A program made the position numbers and the translations under genes. Positions 36,045-44,563 of a stretch of DNA of 64,000 bases are shown in pieces. The stretch lies in NCBI GenBank assembly GCA_031283155.1, contig JAITCI010000003.1:22118-86117 (forward strand), read 5' to 3'. Under the pieces are notes generated by a model. The model did not search any database, had not been told where the DNA came from, and saw only the letters and a list, made by a program, of their open reading frames with translations. Within the stretch, counting starts at the first letter, position 1. The number at the start of each line of letters is the position of its first letter. The stretch comes from Spirochaetota bacterium. Its GTDB lineage: Bacteria > Spirochaetota > JAGLSM01 > JAKPMW01.

Positions 36045-36701
36045 ATGTCTGTGCTTCGTTCGATCATCCATGCCTTTTGCGAAGCGCCCGTTTTATGTCT
36101 AGCTTTATTTGCCCTTATTCCGCTCGGATTTTTGCTGCATATTCTGGCCGCCTGCATTCCCGCGATCCTGTTTGTTCTGGCGCTCTTTTTTTTCCGCGAT
36201 CCCGAACGCGCGACGCCCCGGGACGATGCTGTTCTGTATGCGAGCGCGGACGGAAAGGTACTGCGTATGGAGGAAGCGGAGTATGCGGGCATATCCGGAG
36301 GGAAGGGCTGGCGTGTGCTTATTTTTATGTCGCCGCTTAACGTGCATCGGAACAGAGCGCCGATGCACGGGCGGGTTCAGGAAGTCCGGTATAAAAAAGG
36401 TGAATTTTTGCCCGCCTTTCGGGAGGGAATGCACCTTGTGAATGAGCGGGCAAGCGTGGTATTTCAAAGCCCGGATGACGCCTCCCGCCGTGTTGTGGTG
36501 ACGCAGATCGCGGGAATTCTGGCACGGCGAATCGTCTGCCGCGCCGAGGTCGGCGTGGAATATGCGCAGGGCGAACAATTTGGTCTCATACGGTTTGGTT
36601 CCGCGAATGAAATGATTTTTGATTCCGAATGGCAGCCTTTGGTTCAGGAAGGGACCCGCGTTCGCGCGGGAGTAACGGTTATAGCGAGGAGAAAAGCATG
36701 A
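36045..36701 (+). CDS. psd: Phosphatidylserine decarboxylase proenzyme (short type)
   Basis: The predicted 218-residue protein has an N-terminal membrane-helix pair (LCLALFALIPLGFLLHILAACIPAILFVLALFFF), the core ASADGKVL..VLIFMSPLNVHRNRAPMHG, QIAGILARRIVC and the autocleavage site IRFGSANEMIF. Cleavage at Gly-Ser makes a pyruvoyl enzyme that decarboxylates phosphatidylserine to phosphatidylethanolamine. The short form fits psd of Gram-negative anaerobes and archaea. ATG 36045 follows GGGAGACGG. An in-frame extension runs upstream to 35076 but is the shadow of the coiled-coil gene. Its stop overlaps the pssA start (ATGA). Confidence 0.92.
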   Translation: MSVLRSIIHAFCEAPVLCLALFALIPLGFLLHILAACIPAILFVLALFFFRDPERATPRDDAVLYASADGKVLRMEEAEYAGISGGKGWRVLIFMSPLNVHRNRAPMHGRVQEVRYKKGEFLPAFREGMHLVNERASVVFQSPDDASRRVVVTQIAGILARRIVCRAEVGVEYAQGEQFGLIRFGSANEMIFDSEWQPLVQEGTRVRAGVTVIARRKA

Positions 36702-37492
36702 GCCTGACCTGGATTCCAAACTCTTTCACATTGGGCAATCTCTTCTTTGGTTTTGTCGCCATGCTGGCCGCGCTTCGCGGGCGGTTTGATCTTGCCTCTC
36801 TCTTTATTTTCGCCTGTATGCTCCTGGATATGTTTGACGGCAGGATCTCGCGCGCGATCAAGGGAGAGAATCCCATTGGGAAGGAACTCGATTCCCTCGC
36901 GGATATGCTCTCTTTCGGGGTCGCCCCCGGGGTCATTTTTTACGCCGCTTTTTTGGGCAACAATCCCATATACTCCGATATTGCGCCGCTTGTGACCGGG
37001 GGCGATCTCTTGCAGCTTACCGAATATAATTCGACGCATATCCTCTTTGGGGCACTTGCCTTTCTCTTTCCCTTTGCGGCGGCTCTTCGTCTTGCGCGGT
37101 TCAACCTGGGCGGGAGCGATGCGGCGTATAGCGGCTGCCCCTCAACGACTGCGGGCGGACTTGTGGTTGTGCTGACCTGTTTTTCCAAGATACCGCATAT
37201 GTTTTTTATGGAAGACTATAACTTCGAGATACCGAGCGTTCTTCTGATCATTCTTTTTGTGTGTATTGCTTTTCTGATGCTTGTCCATATACCCTTTTCA
37301 AAACCGCAAAAATCGCTGTTTCGCAAGTCAAGCTTGTCACAACCCCTGTTTTTGGTGTACAATCTGATGATAATTGCTGCGCTGATATTGTTTTTTAAGC
37401 ATTTTTTGCTTCTGGTCGGGATTATGTATGTGATCTGGTCGCTTGTACGGGGAATTCAGTCCGCGAAGGCTTCCATACAGGCACGTAAATGA
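36698..37492 (+). CDS. pssA: CDP-diacylglycerol-serine O-phosphatidyltransferase
   Basis: The predicted 264-residue membrane enzyme makes phosphatidylserine from CDP-diacylglycerol and serine. It begins LTWIPNSFTLGNLFFGFVA and carries the CDP-alcohol phosphotransferase motif in MFDGRISRAIKGENPIGKELDSLADMLSFGVAPG (Asp-Gly, Arg, Gly, Asp, Asp in order), with six or so further hydrophobic segments. The usual AR in the motif is SR here. ATG 36698 follows GAGGAGAAAAGC and overlaps the psd stop, so the two steps to phosphatidylethanolamine are translationally coupled. Confidence 0.92.
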   Translation: MSLTWIPNSFTLGNLFFGFVAMLAALRGRFDLASLFIFACMLLDMFDGRISRAIKGENPIGKELDSLADMLSFGVAPGVIFYAAFLGNNPIYSDIAPLVTGGDLLQLTEYNSTHILFGALAFLFPFAAALRLARFNLGGSDAAYSGCPSTTAGGLVVVLTCFSKIPHMFFMEDYNFEIPSVLLIILFVCIAFLMLVHIPFSKPQKSLFRKSSLSQPLFLVYNLMIIAALILFFKHFLLLVGIMYVIWSLVRGIQSAKASIQARK

Positions 37493-37501
37493 GGCGGGGT
37501 C

Positions 37502-38359
37502 ATGGATTCACCACAATTGGCCGGGATCATCAGAAAAGCGGCGAGCGAATCCGGTCGTTCTCCGATTGTAGCATTTGTTGATAAAAGCGGCTTGCCGCAG
37601 CTTGCGGTTTTGCCCTTTGCGCATATGAATCGTAATTGCACACTGGTTTTGCTTATGCCCGAGGCGCATCCGGCTACAGCGGTATTGCGCGCGCAGCCCT
37701 GGGTTGAGATCCATTTTGCCTCTGTCAAGCGGGATTGTTTCGCGCGTTTTGGAGGCAGAGCATTCATAAAGCAAATGGATGGTACGCTGGACAAGCTCAT
37801 CGAGGGGTATCCCTGGCTGGGATCCTGGTTTCAGGACGCCAGAAGGCAGGATTATGTGCTGATGCAGCTCCATACCCAGATCATCGCAATGGAGATGCTG
37901 GAAGGCGATTCCCCCTGGTATCAAACCTCGTATTATCGTGTTCAAAACGGAGAAGTCGTTCCGATCAACGCCGCGAGTACCGAGGCAATGCAGGAGATGG
38001 AAGCGGGGCAGCTTGAGACCGTACGCCGTATCATCACGCAAAACCGAAGCGAAATGATCCAATGCGTCGCGAAAAATAATTTCAGGGGTTTTGCGAATCA
38101 TGTCTCGGAGAGCTTTAATCCGCCCGAGGGCATAACCGTGGACGACTGGATCAATGCGCAATGGAAACTCTATAAGTCCATCAAACCGGGCAAGACGTCG
38201 TATAACTGGGGGCTGAACGGTTTTACGCACAAGCGTGACGGCAGTGTGGAATGCCGCTTCTTTCTGGAGATAACCGAAGGCACCGAAAAAAGGGCAAGTC
38301 AGCATCAGGAAATCTGGCTGCTTGAAGATACGGGATGGAAGCTGATTCGGGTTATCTGA
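37502..38359 (+). CDS. Pyridoxamine-5'-phosphate-oxidase-like protein with C-terminal NTF2-like domain
   Basis: A 285-residue two-domain protein. Residues about 1-150 resemble a flavin-binding split-barrel (SPIVAFVDKSGLPQLAVLPF, NRNCTLVLLMPEAHPATAVL, VEIHFASVKRDCFARFGGRA). The rest looks like a SnoaL/NTF2-type cone (MIQCVAKNNFRGFANHVSESF, GSVECRFFLEITEG..HQEIWLLEDTGWKLIRV). The combination is unusual and the substrate unknown. ATG 37502 follows GGCGGGGTC and starts 9 bp after pssA. The transglutaminase-like gene follows directly, so it may be part of the psd-pssA operon. Confidence 0.6.
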   Translation: MDSPQLAGIIRKAASESGRSPIVAFVDKSGLPQLAVLPFAHMNRNCTLVLLMPEAHPATAVLRAQPWVEIHFASVKRDCFARFGGRAFIKQMDGTLDKLIEGYPWLGSWFQDARRQDYVLMQLHTQIIAMEMLEGDSPWYQTSYYRVQNGEVVPINAASTEAMQEMEAGQLETVRRIITQNRSEMIQCVAKNNFRGFANHVSESFNPPEGITVDDWINAQWKLYKSIKPGKTSYNWGLNGFTHKRDGSVECRFFLEITEGTEKRASQHQEIWLLEDTGWKLIRVI

Positions 38360-38360
38360 G

Positions 38361-40088
38361 ATGGAAAACAGGATTATCGCTTCGCCGACGGACGCGAAAG
38401 CGCGGCTCGAAAAATACAGCTCCGCCTATACCCTCTCCGATATGGAAGTATTCATCTTCCCCCAATTGCTTTACGCCCTCGTACTCGCGAATATCATGAG
38501 CCCGAGGCTCTGGGCATGGCGGGATCTGCCGTGGTTCTCCGGCATGGAAGAGTTTTCTCCCGAGAAGCGCGCCATGCGCCTGAAGCAATACATCATGGAT
38601 CACTACACATTTAATCTCGATCTGGAAACCTGGGGGCTTACCACAAAAGAGAAAGAACTCGCGCGCTTCAGTGATTTCGTGGATCCCGATTCCCTGCGCG
38701 AGAGCAATGCTCTTTTTGGGTACGAGGGAGATAAATACTATTTCTCGATTGATATCCGCCGCCACTTTGGGCTGGACAAATACACGAACGATATTATTCC
38801 CTATTGGAAAACTGAAACCCTGGAGGCCATGGACGCCTTTGCCCATAAGCCGGGCTGGCAGACCGGCGGCGGGGAATGTGTTTCGCTTGCGTGCCTGTAT
38901 GCTGCGGCGCTTTTTGTGGTTGCGCGAATTCCGCTTGAAGACATATTCATTTATACAACGCCGCTCCACTCCCAGAATTTCATCGTGATCGGCGAAGGGG
39001 TATTGACCAACAACCGCCGCATAGTTACGAAGGCGATGTTTTTTAATGGAAGCGAGATCTCGCAAAAGGCAAGGCGCGCGCTCGAGAATGAACGGATTAT
39101 CGTGGCGGCACACGCAAGCGGGTATATCCACTATTTCTACGACGGGATGAGCATTGATCCCGCGCAGTATATGCGGTTTTGCGGGAATCTCCGATCCTAT
39201 CTGACCACGCAATTAACCCCGGAACTCTTTGGGAATTTCATTCGCTGTCATCTGGATTTTCAGCGCTGCTTTTGCTACCGGTATCACGCCGAGGGTGGGC
39301 GGGAACTCTACATCGAATGTGAAAAGGCTCTGCGCTATGAAGAGTCCACGAAGCTGCGGGTGAGCGACGCCTCGCGCAAGAAGCTCTTTGGGATGATCGA
39401 CCGCGATGAGTATTATCCGCATCCCATCCCCGGGCGGCTGATAGTGAATGATATAGAAGATTTTTTGCGCGGCGGAGGAGGCAAGCAGGGCGATATCTGC
39501 GCGCGGCTCCACGCGGAATTTTGTTCCTCGTGCCAGGATACCTGCTCCATCGTGCAGGCTCTTCGCGAATTTGCGCATATCGCGCCCCGCCTGCCCGGGA
39601 TCGCGGGCAAGACCAGGCTCGCCGAGCCTCCCATTGTACTGACGGGCGATATGGATCGCATTGCGATCATCCGCGCGCTTGAAACCGGGCGTACGCAAAA
39701 CGAAACTATCGATCTCGCCTTTCACGCGGCGCGGCTTCCGGGGGATTGGTTTGCGCCCTATTGGCTTGCCGCCTGTACGCGAAATCCGATATGCGTGAGT
39801 CTGGCCGCGCGCTATTCCTGCCTGGACGAGGTGTACGTCGCCTTGCAGTCTTTTCCGAATGAATCCATTTATGACGAGGCGCGGCTCGCGCAGCCGGATG
39901 AGGTTTGGAATTACGCGCGCGGCGACGGCTTTGAAAAGGCAGTCTCCTTTGCTGCGATTGCGCTCGCGCGCGGGCAGGCGGATATGCGGCTTGCGAAACG
40001 GGGCGGTGAGGTTACTGTCATTTGCGCGGGCGCGGAGTGGAAATTTGCAAGTACGAAAGATATTGGTGAAATAACCTGGAGTTCCTGA
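38361..40088 (+). CDS. Transglutaminase-like cysteine protein of unknown role
   Basis: A 575-residue cytoplasmic protein, no signal peptide. The central segment TGGGECVSLACLYAAALF..IPLEDIFIYTTPLHSQNFIVIG places Cys173 and His203 like the Cys-His pair of transglutaminase/papain-fold enzymes; a downstream Asn/Asp could complete the triad, but I cannot assign it. The C-terminal half has no recognised domain. It begins 1 bp after the previous gene stop, so the two are co-translated. Possible roles range from an active peptidase or transferase to a folded scaffold. Confidence 0.5.
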   Translation: MENRIIASPTDAKARLEKYSSAYTLSDMEVFIFPQLLYALVLANIMSPRLWAWRDLPWFSGMEEFSPEKRAMRLKQYIMDHYTFNLDLETWGLTTKEKELARFSDFVDPDSLRESNALFGYEGDKYYFSIDIRRHFGLDKYTNDIIPYWKTETLEAMDAFAHKPGWQTGGGECVSLACLYAAALFVVARIPLEDIFIYTTPLHSQNFIVIGEGVLTNNRRIVTKAMFFNGSEISQKARRALENERIIVAAHASGYIHYFYDGMSIDPAQYMRFCGNLRSYLTTQLTPELFGNFIRCHLDFQRCFCYRYHAEGGRELYIECEKALRYEESTKLRVSDASRKKLFGMIDRDEYYPHPIPGRLIVNDIEDFLRGGGGKQGDICARLHAEFCSSCQDTCSIVQALREFAHIAPRLPGIAGKTRLAEPPIVLTGDMDRIAIIRALETGRTQNETIDLAFHAARLPGDWFAPYWLAACTRNPICVSLAARYSCLDEVYVALQSFPNESIYDEARLAQPDEVWNYARGDGFEKAVSFAAIALARGQADMRLAKRGGEVTVICAGAEWKFASTKDIGEITWSS

Positions 40089-40303
40089 GATTGCAGTTCC
40101 GCGCCGATCGCGCCATCCAGGCGCGTACCCTTGCCCCCACAGGGGGTAAAGGCATAAACGCGGAGTGAAAACATCCTTGTTTTCGAGCGCCGCAAGTAAC
40201 GCGCCGCATATTGCGCCATCGCGGTTTTGTTTTCCATTGCGCCAGCGTCCCTTACTTGTACATAACGGCGGGGGAAGCCAAAAAGGATGTACGGTGGGCG
40301 GGG
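40089..40303. other. Gene-free stretch with a hairpin
   Basis: No gene seen. It contains TTGCCCCC-ACA-GGGGGTAA at about 40127-40147 and the GGA-family hairpin at 40167-40184. Confidence 0.5.
40167..40184. repeat. GGA-family palindrome
   Basis: GAAAACA-TCCT-TGTTTTC: 7-bp arms around TCCT (AGGA on the other strand). Confidence 0.65.
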
Positions 40304-40498
40304 CTACAAACGCAGTTCTTCTTTAAGCAATGCGATCTCTTCCATTATCGCGTCGATCTCTTCGCCGATGATTGTTCGAATCGCCGCATCTTCGGTTTGC
40401 AGGAGTTCGGCGCGCGCGGCGTCGAGGCTTGCCTGGGCGTCGATGAGGGTCTCTTTGAGTTCCTGTGTCGTATCCTGCGGAGCGGGTTTCTCTTTCAT
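40304..40498 (-). CDS. Small coiled-coil protein, 64 residues
   Basis: The product is MKEKPAPQDTTQELKETLID followed by charged helices (ASLDAARAELLQ, IIGEEIDAIMEEIALLKEEL). It has a heptad-like pattern and no domain I recognise. It follows uxs by 4 bp on the same strand. The ribosome site is weak, and 23 extra upstream codons in frame overlap uxs and look unlikely. Confidence 0.5.
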   Translation of the reverse strand: MKEKPAPQDTTQELKETLIDAQASLDAARAELLQTEDAAIRTIIGEEIDAIMEEIALLKEELRL

Positions 40499-40502
40499 GG
40501 AA

Positions 40503-41441
40503 TTATCCAAAAAGGAGTTTCCGGAAATACGCGATGGTTGGCAGCAGTCCTTCGTCAAGCGATACAATGGGTTCCCACCCCAGCTTGGACCGCGCGAGCG
40601 TGATATCGGGACGCCGCTGCACAGGGTCGTCGGCGGGAAGGGGATGAAAACTTAATCCGGAGCGGGAACCTGTCATGGCAATGATCTTCTCCGCGAGATC
40701 CCGGATAGTAAATTCAACGGGGTTACCGAGGTTCAGCGGCCCATGAAAATCCGCATTCTCCATCATGCGAACCATGCCTTCGACGAGATCGCTGATATAT
40801 TGAAAAGAGCGTGTCTGGCTTCCGTCGCCGTAGATCGTGATCTCTTCATTTTTGAGCGCCTGGACGATGAAATTGGAAACCACGCGCCCGTCGTCGGCCT
40901 GCATATGGGGGCCGTAGGTGTTGAATATACGAATGATGCGCACATCCACCGCGCATTGGCGCATATAATCCATGCAGAGTGTTTCCGCGACCCTCTTTCC
41001 CTCGTCGTAGCAGGAGCGGATGCCAATGGGATTGACATTGCCCCAATAGTCTTCTGTTTGCGGATGTACGATGGGGTTGCCGTAGACTTCTGAGGTTGAG
41101 GCCTGCAGGATGCGCGCATGGCAGCGTTTCGCGAGTCCCAGCATATGCACCATTCCGACCGTGGAGCATTTGATGGTTTTTATGGGATTGAACTGATAAT
41201 GGATTGGGCTTGCGGGGCAGGCGAGGTTATAGATCTGATCCACCTCGGCCTGGTAGGGCGAAACAATGTCGTGGCGCGCGAGTTCAAAATTCGGCGATTC
41301 GGCAAGACGGGCGACGTTTTTTTTGGTGCCCGTAAAGAAGTTATCGAGGCATATCACCTCATGCCCATCGGAGAGAAGGCGCGCGCATAAGTGGCTTCCG
41401 ATAAATCCGGCACCGCCCGTAACCAGGATTCGCTTAGCCAT
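40503..41441 (-). CDS. uxs: UDP-glucuronate decarboxylase (UDP-xylose synthase)
   Basis: A 312-residue short-chain epimerase-type enzyme: [48 protein letters not shown] (the Tyr-x3-Lys catalytic pair) and RIFNTYGP. The CPASP and SCYDEGKR motifs separate UDP-xylose synthases from other epimerases. It acts after ugd, which overlaps it by 8 bp upstream: UDP-glucose to UDP-glucuronate to UDP-xylose. Ribosome site GGGAGGATC precedes the ATG. Confidence 0.92.
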   Translation of the reverse strand: MAKRILVTGGAGFIGSHLCARLLSDGHEVICLDNFFTGTKKNVARLAESPNFELARHDIVSPYQAEVDQIYNLACPASPIHYQFNPIKTIKCSTVGMVHMLGLAKRCHARILQASTSEVYGNPIVHPQTEDYWGNVNPIGIRSCYDEGKRVAETLCMDYMRQCAVDVRIIRIFNTYGPHMQADDGRVVSNFIVQALKNEEITIYGDGSQTRSFQYISDLVEGMVRMMENADFHGPLNLGNPVEFTIRDLAEKIIAMTGSRSGLSFHPLPADDPVQRRPDITLARSKLGWEPIVSLDEGLLPTIAYFRKLLFG

Positions 41442-42846
41442 TATGATCCTCCCGGCGATCCTGCGCGCCGAATATGGGCGAACCCACGGCGATCACCTGC
41501 ATTCCCAGCGCTGCCAGAGTATGATACTGGCGCTCAAGCATCCGCCTCCCGTCCATGACCAGATAGGGTACCCGGCAAAATTCGGCTATGTATTCGCCGA
41601 GCGCGCGGAACTGCGGCCAATCCGTACAAATGAATAACGCCTCGCTTCCGGTGATTGCTTCTTCGGCGGAATTATGGTATGTGATGCGGGGATGTTCTGC
41701 GGCAGGAAAGACAGCTTGCGCGGTTTCCTGTGCAGCCGGATCGAATGCGCGGATCTCCCGCGCGCCGTCCTGAAGCAGGCGTTGTATGATCAGACTCGCG
41801 CCGGAATGCCGCATATCGTTTGTGTCCTGTTTGAAGGCAAGCCCCAAAACAGCCACGCGCTTTCCCGAAAAGGCATACCCCGCCTCGTTCGCGGCGCGCG
41901 CGTAAAAATGCTCCGCCTGATACCGATTCGCCGCAAGAGCAGAGCGTAAAAAATCCGCGTCCGCCCCGCGCGCTTCCATTTGGTGCGCCAGCGCCTCCGT
42001 GTCTTTGATGAGGCAGCTCCCTCCCGCGAAGAGGCTGTTATAAAATCCCCAGCGCCCGATGCGGCTGTCTCCCGTGATCCCGCGGCGCACATTTTCATAA
42101 TTGAGGAAGGGAAAAATTTCACAGATACGCCCGACGGCGGAGAAGGTAAAAGAAAGACGCGCAAACAGAGCCGCGTTTGCGAGCAGCTTGACAGCGGCGG
42201 CTTCATAAGGGTTCATCTCAAGATATTGCACCGTAGAAGAATCGATGAAGCGCTGATACAGGCTGCGCATGGTTTCAAAATCCTGCGCGCTCTCCGCGCC
42301 GACAATGACGCGCTCGGGGTGGATCGAACCGTCAATCGCCTTGCCCTCCACCAAAAATTCGGGGTTGGAGGCGATGCCGAAATTTTTAACGCCGAGCGGA
42401 TGCAGTATCCGCCTCGAAATATCAATCGCGTCAATCGGGACGGTGCTCTTGTTGACGATCAATACGCGCCGCTCCTGTTTTCCCGCGCTGCGCTTCGCGA
42501 GCAATCTTCCGATATCTTCCATACCGCGCATGAAATACGAGAGATCCACCGCGCCATCCGTTTGTTCGGGGGTAGGGAGGCATATAAATATGACATCGGC
42601 TTTCTCTATCCACCCGGCAAGCACGGCGGGATTGTCGCTGAAGGCAAGGCGTGATTGATGCTTGATGATGAGTTCCGCGAGACCCTGTTCATGGATGCAG
42701 CTTTCGATGCGCTCCGCATCCAGCGAGGAAAGACGCGCGATGCGCTCGCTGTCTATGTCAAAGGCGAGAACCTGATGACCCGAATCCGCCGTTACCGCAG
42801 CGGAGCAGGCACCAACGAAACCCGCGCCCATATAAATTGTGTGCAT
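41434..42846 (-). CDS. ugd: UDP-glucose 6-dehydrogenase
   Basis: A 470-residue NAD-dependent enzyme: [18 protein letters not shown] (nucleotide site), [50 protein letters not shown] and [17 protein letters not shown] (active-site Cys). It makes UDP-glucuronate for uxs, which overlaps its 3' end by 8 bp. GGAGGGTAAAG precedes the ATG at 42846. It is transcribed divergently from galE. Confidence 0.93.
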   Translation of the reverse strand: MHTIYMGAGFVGACSAAVTADSGHQVLAFDIDSERIARLSSLDAERIESCIHEQGLAELIIKHQSRLAFSDNPAVLAGWIEKADVIFICLPTPEQTDGAVDLSYFMRGMEDIGRLLAKRSAGKQERRVLIVNKSTVPIDAIDISRRILHPLGVKNFGIASNPEFLVEGKAIDGSIHPERVIVGAESAQDFETMRSLYQRFIDSSTVQYLEMNPYEAAAVKLLANAALFARLSFTFSAVGRICEIFPFLNYENVRRGITGDSRIGRWGFYNSLFAGGSCLIKDTEALAHQMEARGADADFLRSALAANRYQAEHFYARAANEAGYAFSGKRVAVLGLAFKQDTNDMRHSGASLIIQRLLQDGAREIRAFDPAAQETAQAVFPAAEHPRITYHNSAEEAITGSEALFICTDWPQFRALGEYIAEFCRVPYLVMDGRRMLERQYHTLAALGMQVIAVGSPIFGAQDRREDHNG

Positions 42847-42950
42847 CTTTACCCTCCGGAATAAATCTATGCAAATTTTATTTGTTTTGTGGTATAACTT
42901 CCATTTGAGCGGGTTATGTTTAAGTCATATTATGGGACGAAGAGGATTGT

Positions 42951-43937
42951 ATGAAAGAATATGTTCTTATTGTCGGCGGCGCGGGATATATCGGCAGCCA
43001 TGTAACAAAATCCCTCGCAAAGGCAGGCGTACCCACGCTTGTTTTTGACAACCTCTCGTATGGGCACCGCGAATTTGTCCGCTGGTCGGATGATCTGCTC
43101 CTCGCCGATCTGCTTGACCGCGAAGCGCTGCGTCTTGTTTTTTTACGGTACCGCATTCGCGCGGTTATGCACTTCGCCGGTTTTATCAATGTTGGAGAAT
43201 CGGTCACTGATCCCGAAAAATACTATCGGAATAACATCATAGGAACGCTCAATCTCCTGGAAGCGATGCGGGAGGCGGGTACGTGGGTGATCGTTTTTTC
43301 GTCTACCTGCGCCACCTACGGCGAACCGCTGGAAGTGCCGATTCCCGAGACGCATCCGCAAAATCCCATCAATTCCTACGGCGTGTCCAAGCTCGTTGTT
43401 GAGAAGGCTCTCGCCGATTATGGCAGCGCGTATGGGCTTGCCTGGTGCGCATTGCGCTATTTTAACGCCGCAGGAGCCGATCCGGACGCTGAGATCGGCG
43501 AATGGCATATACCGGAAACGCATCTGATTCCGCTCATTCTGGACGCAGCCCTGGGGCGGCGTCCGGATATTGCCGTTTTCGGAACGGACTATCCCACGAA
43601 AGACGGTACCTGTATCCGCGATTATATCCACGTAAACGATCTTGCGCAGGCGCACGTCCTAGCGCTCTCGTATCTGGACGCCGGGGGCGTGCCCCGCGCA
43701 TTCAATCTTGGAAATGGCTGCGGACATTCCGTCCTGGAGGTTATCGAGGCCGCCAAAAAGGTGAGCGGGCGGGAGATAGCGGTTAAATACGGGGGGAGGC
43801 GCGCAGGCGATCCCCCCGCGCTTGTCGGAACCGCCGATCTCGCGCGGTCGGTGCTCGGGTGGAAGCCGAAACACAGCGATATAATGGATATTCTCGCGAC
43901 TGCCTGGAATTGGCACCGGAAGCAATTTTCCGGTTGA
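42951..43937 (+). CDS. galE: UDP-glucose 4-epimerase
   Basis: A 328-residue enzyme that interconverts UDP-glucose and UDP-galactose: LIVGGAGYIGSHVTKSL, VIVFSSTCATYGEP, NSYGVSKLVVEKAL (Tyr-x3-Lys), LRYFNAAGADPDAEIGEWH and DGTCIRDYIHVNDLA. Length and motifs are standard. GAGGATTGT precedes the ATG. It lies at the head of the rightward glycan gene cluster, divergent from ugd. Confidence 0.95.
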   Translation: MKEYVLIVGGAGYIGSHVTKSLAKAGVPTLVFDNLSYGHREFVRWSDDLLLADLLDREALRLVFLRYRIRAVMHFAGFINVGESVTDPEKYYRNNIIGTLNLLEAMREAGTWVIVFSSTCATYGEPLEVPIPETHPQNPINSYGVSKLVVEKALADYGSAYGLAWCALRYFNAAGADPDAEIGEWHIPETHLIPLILDAALGRRPDIAVFGTDYPTKDGTCIRDYIHVNDLAQAHVLALSYLDAGGVPRAFNLGNGCGHSVLEVIEAAKKVSGREIAVKYGGRRAGDPPALVGTADLARSVLGWKPKHSDIMDILATAWNWHRKQFSG

Positions 43938-44017
43938 TTTTTGACTGGTTTTCGTCTGGTTTTTTCGATAAGTTAAATCGCAGTCATTTCAATGAAATTT
44001 TTTTAAGGAGGGGTAGT

Positions 44018-44548
44018 ATGCGTTCTATGCGGTTGTTTGGCCTGATTGTTATTGCAGCGAGTCTGTTCTTCGCTTGCGGGAGATCTCCCGTGGAAGAAGA
44101 AGTGCCTTATATGATTTTTTCGAAAAACTCAACCTTATGTTTGGATGTACCCGGTGCGCAGACGGGCAGGGGGGTGCAGATCATACTTTGGAGGGCGAGC
44201 GATCCAGACAATCCCGCGCCTCATCATGTCTGGTATTTCCGTAAGGCTCCGGGGGGGTACAAGATATTCTCGCGGCATTCCAACCTTTGCCTCAATGTGT
44301 CCGGCGGATCCTATAACAACAATGGAGCAGTTATTCAATGGACGGATTCCGGGGAAGAAGCCGATAACGAGATTTGGGAAATCTCGGGGAAAGACGACGA
44401 GGGGTATACGATAACCTCAATACGCAGCGAAAAACGACTCAGCGCACAGGACCTGGATGCACATCACGGTGCCAAACTCGTACAGCATGAGTATGTAGAT
44501 GCAGCGCGGGCGGATGCGCAAACCTGGATATTCAAAAAGCTGCAATAA
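44018..44548 (+). CDS. Ricin-type beta-trefoil lectin lipoprotein
   Basis: The predicted 176-residue lipoprotein has signal LFGLIVIAASLFFAC, with Cys23 as the probable lipidated residue. The mature part is ricin B-like: SKNSTLCLDVPGAQTGRGVQ, HSNLCLNVSGGSYNNNGAV and endings W-Y-F, NEIWEIS and QTWIF that resemble the QxW signature. Such domains bind sugars, here perhaps the glycan made by the neighbouring genes. ATG 44018 follows AAGGAGGGG. It lies between galE and the GT-C genes, on the same strand. Confidence 0.85.
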   Translation: MRSMRLFGLIVIAASLFFACGRSPVEEEVPYMIFSKNSTLCLDVPGAQTGRGVQIILWRASDPDNPAPHHVWYFRKAPGGYKIFSRHSNLCLNVSGGSYNNNGAVIQWTDSGEEADNEIWEISGKDDEGYTITSIRSEKRLSAQDLDAHHGAKLVQHEYVDAARADAQTWIFKKLQ

Positions 44549-44563
44549 TTGAGGAGGAGTTTC

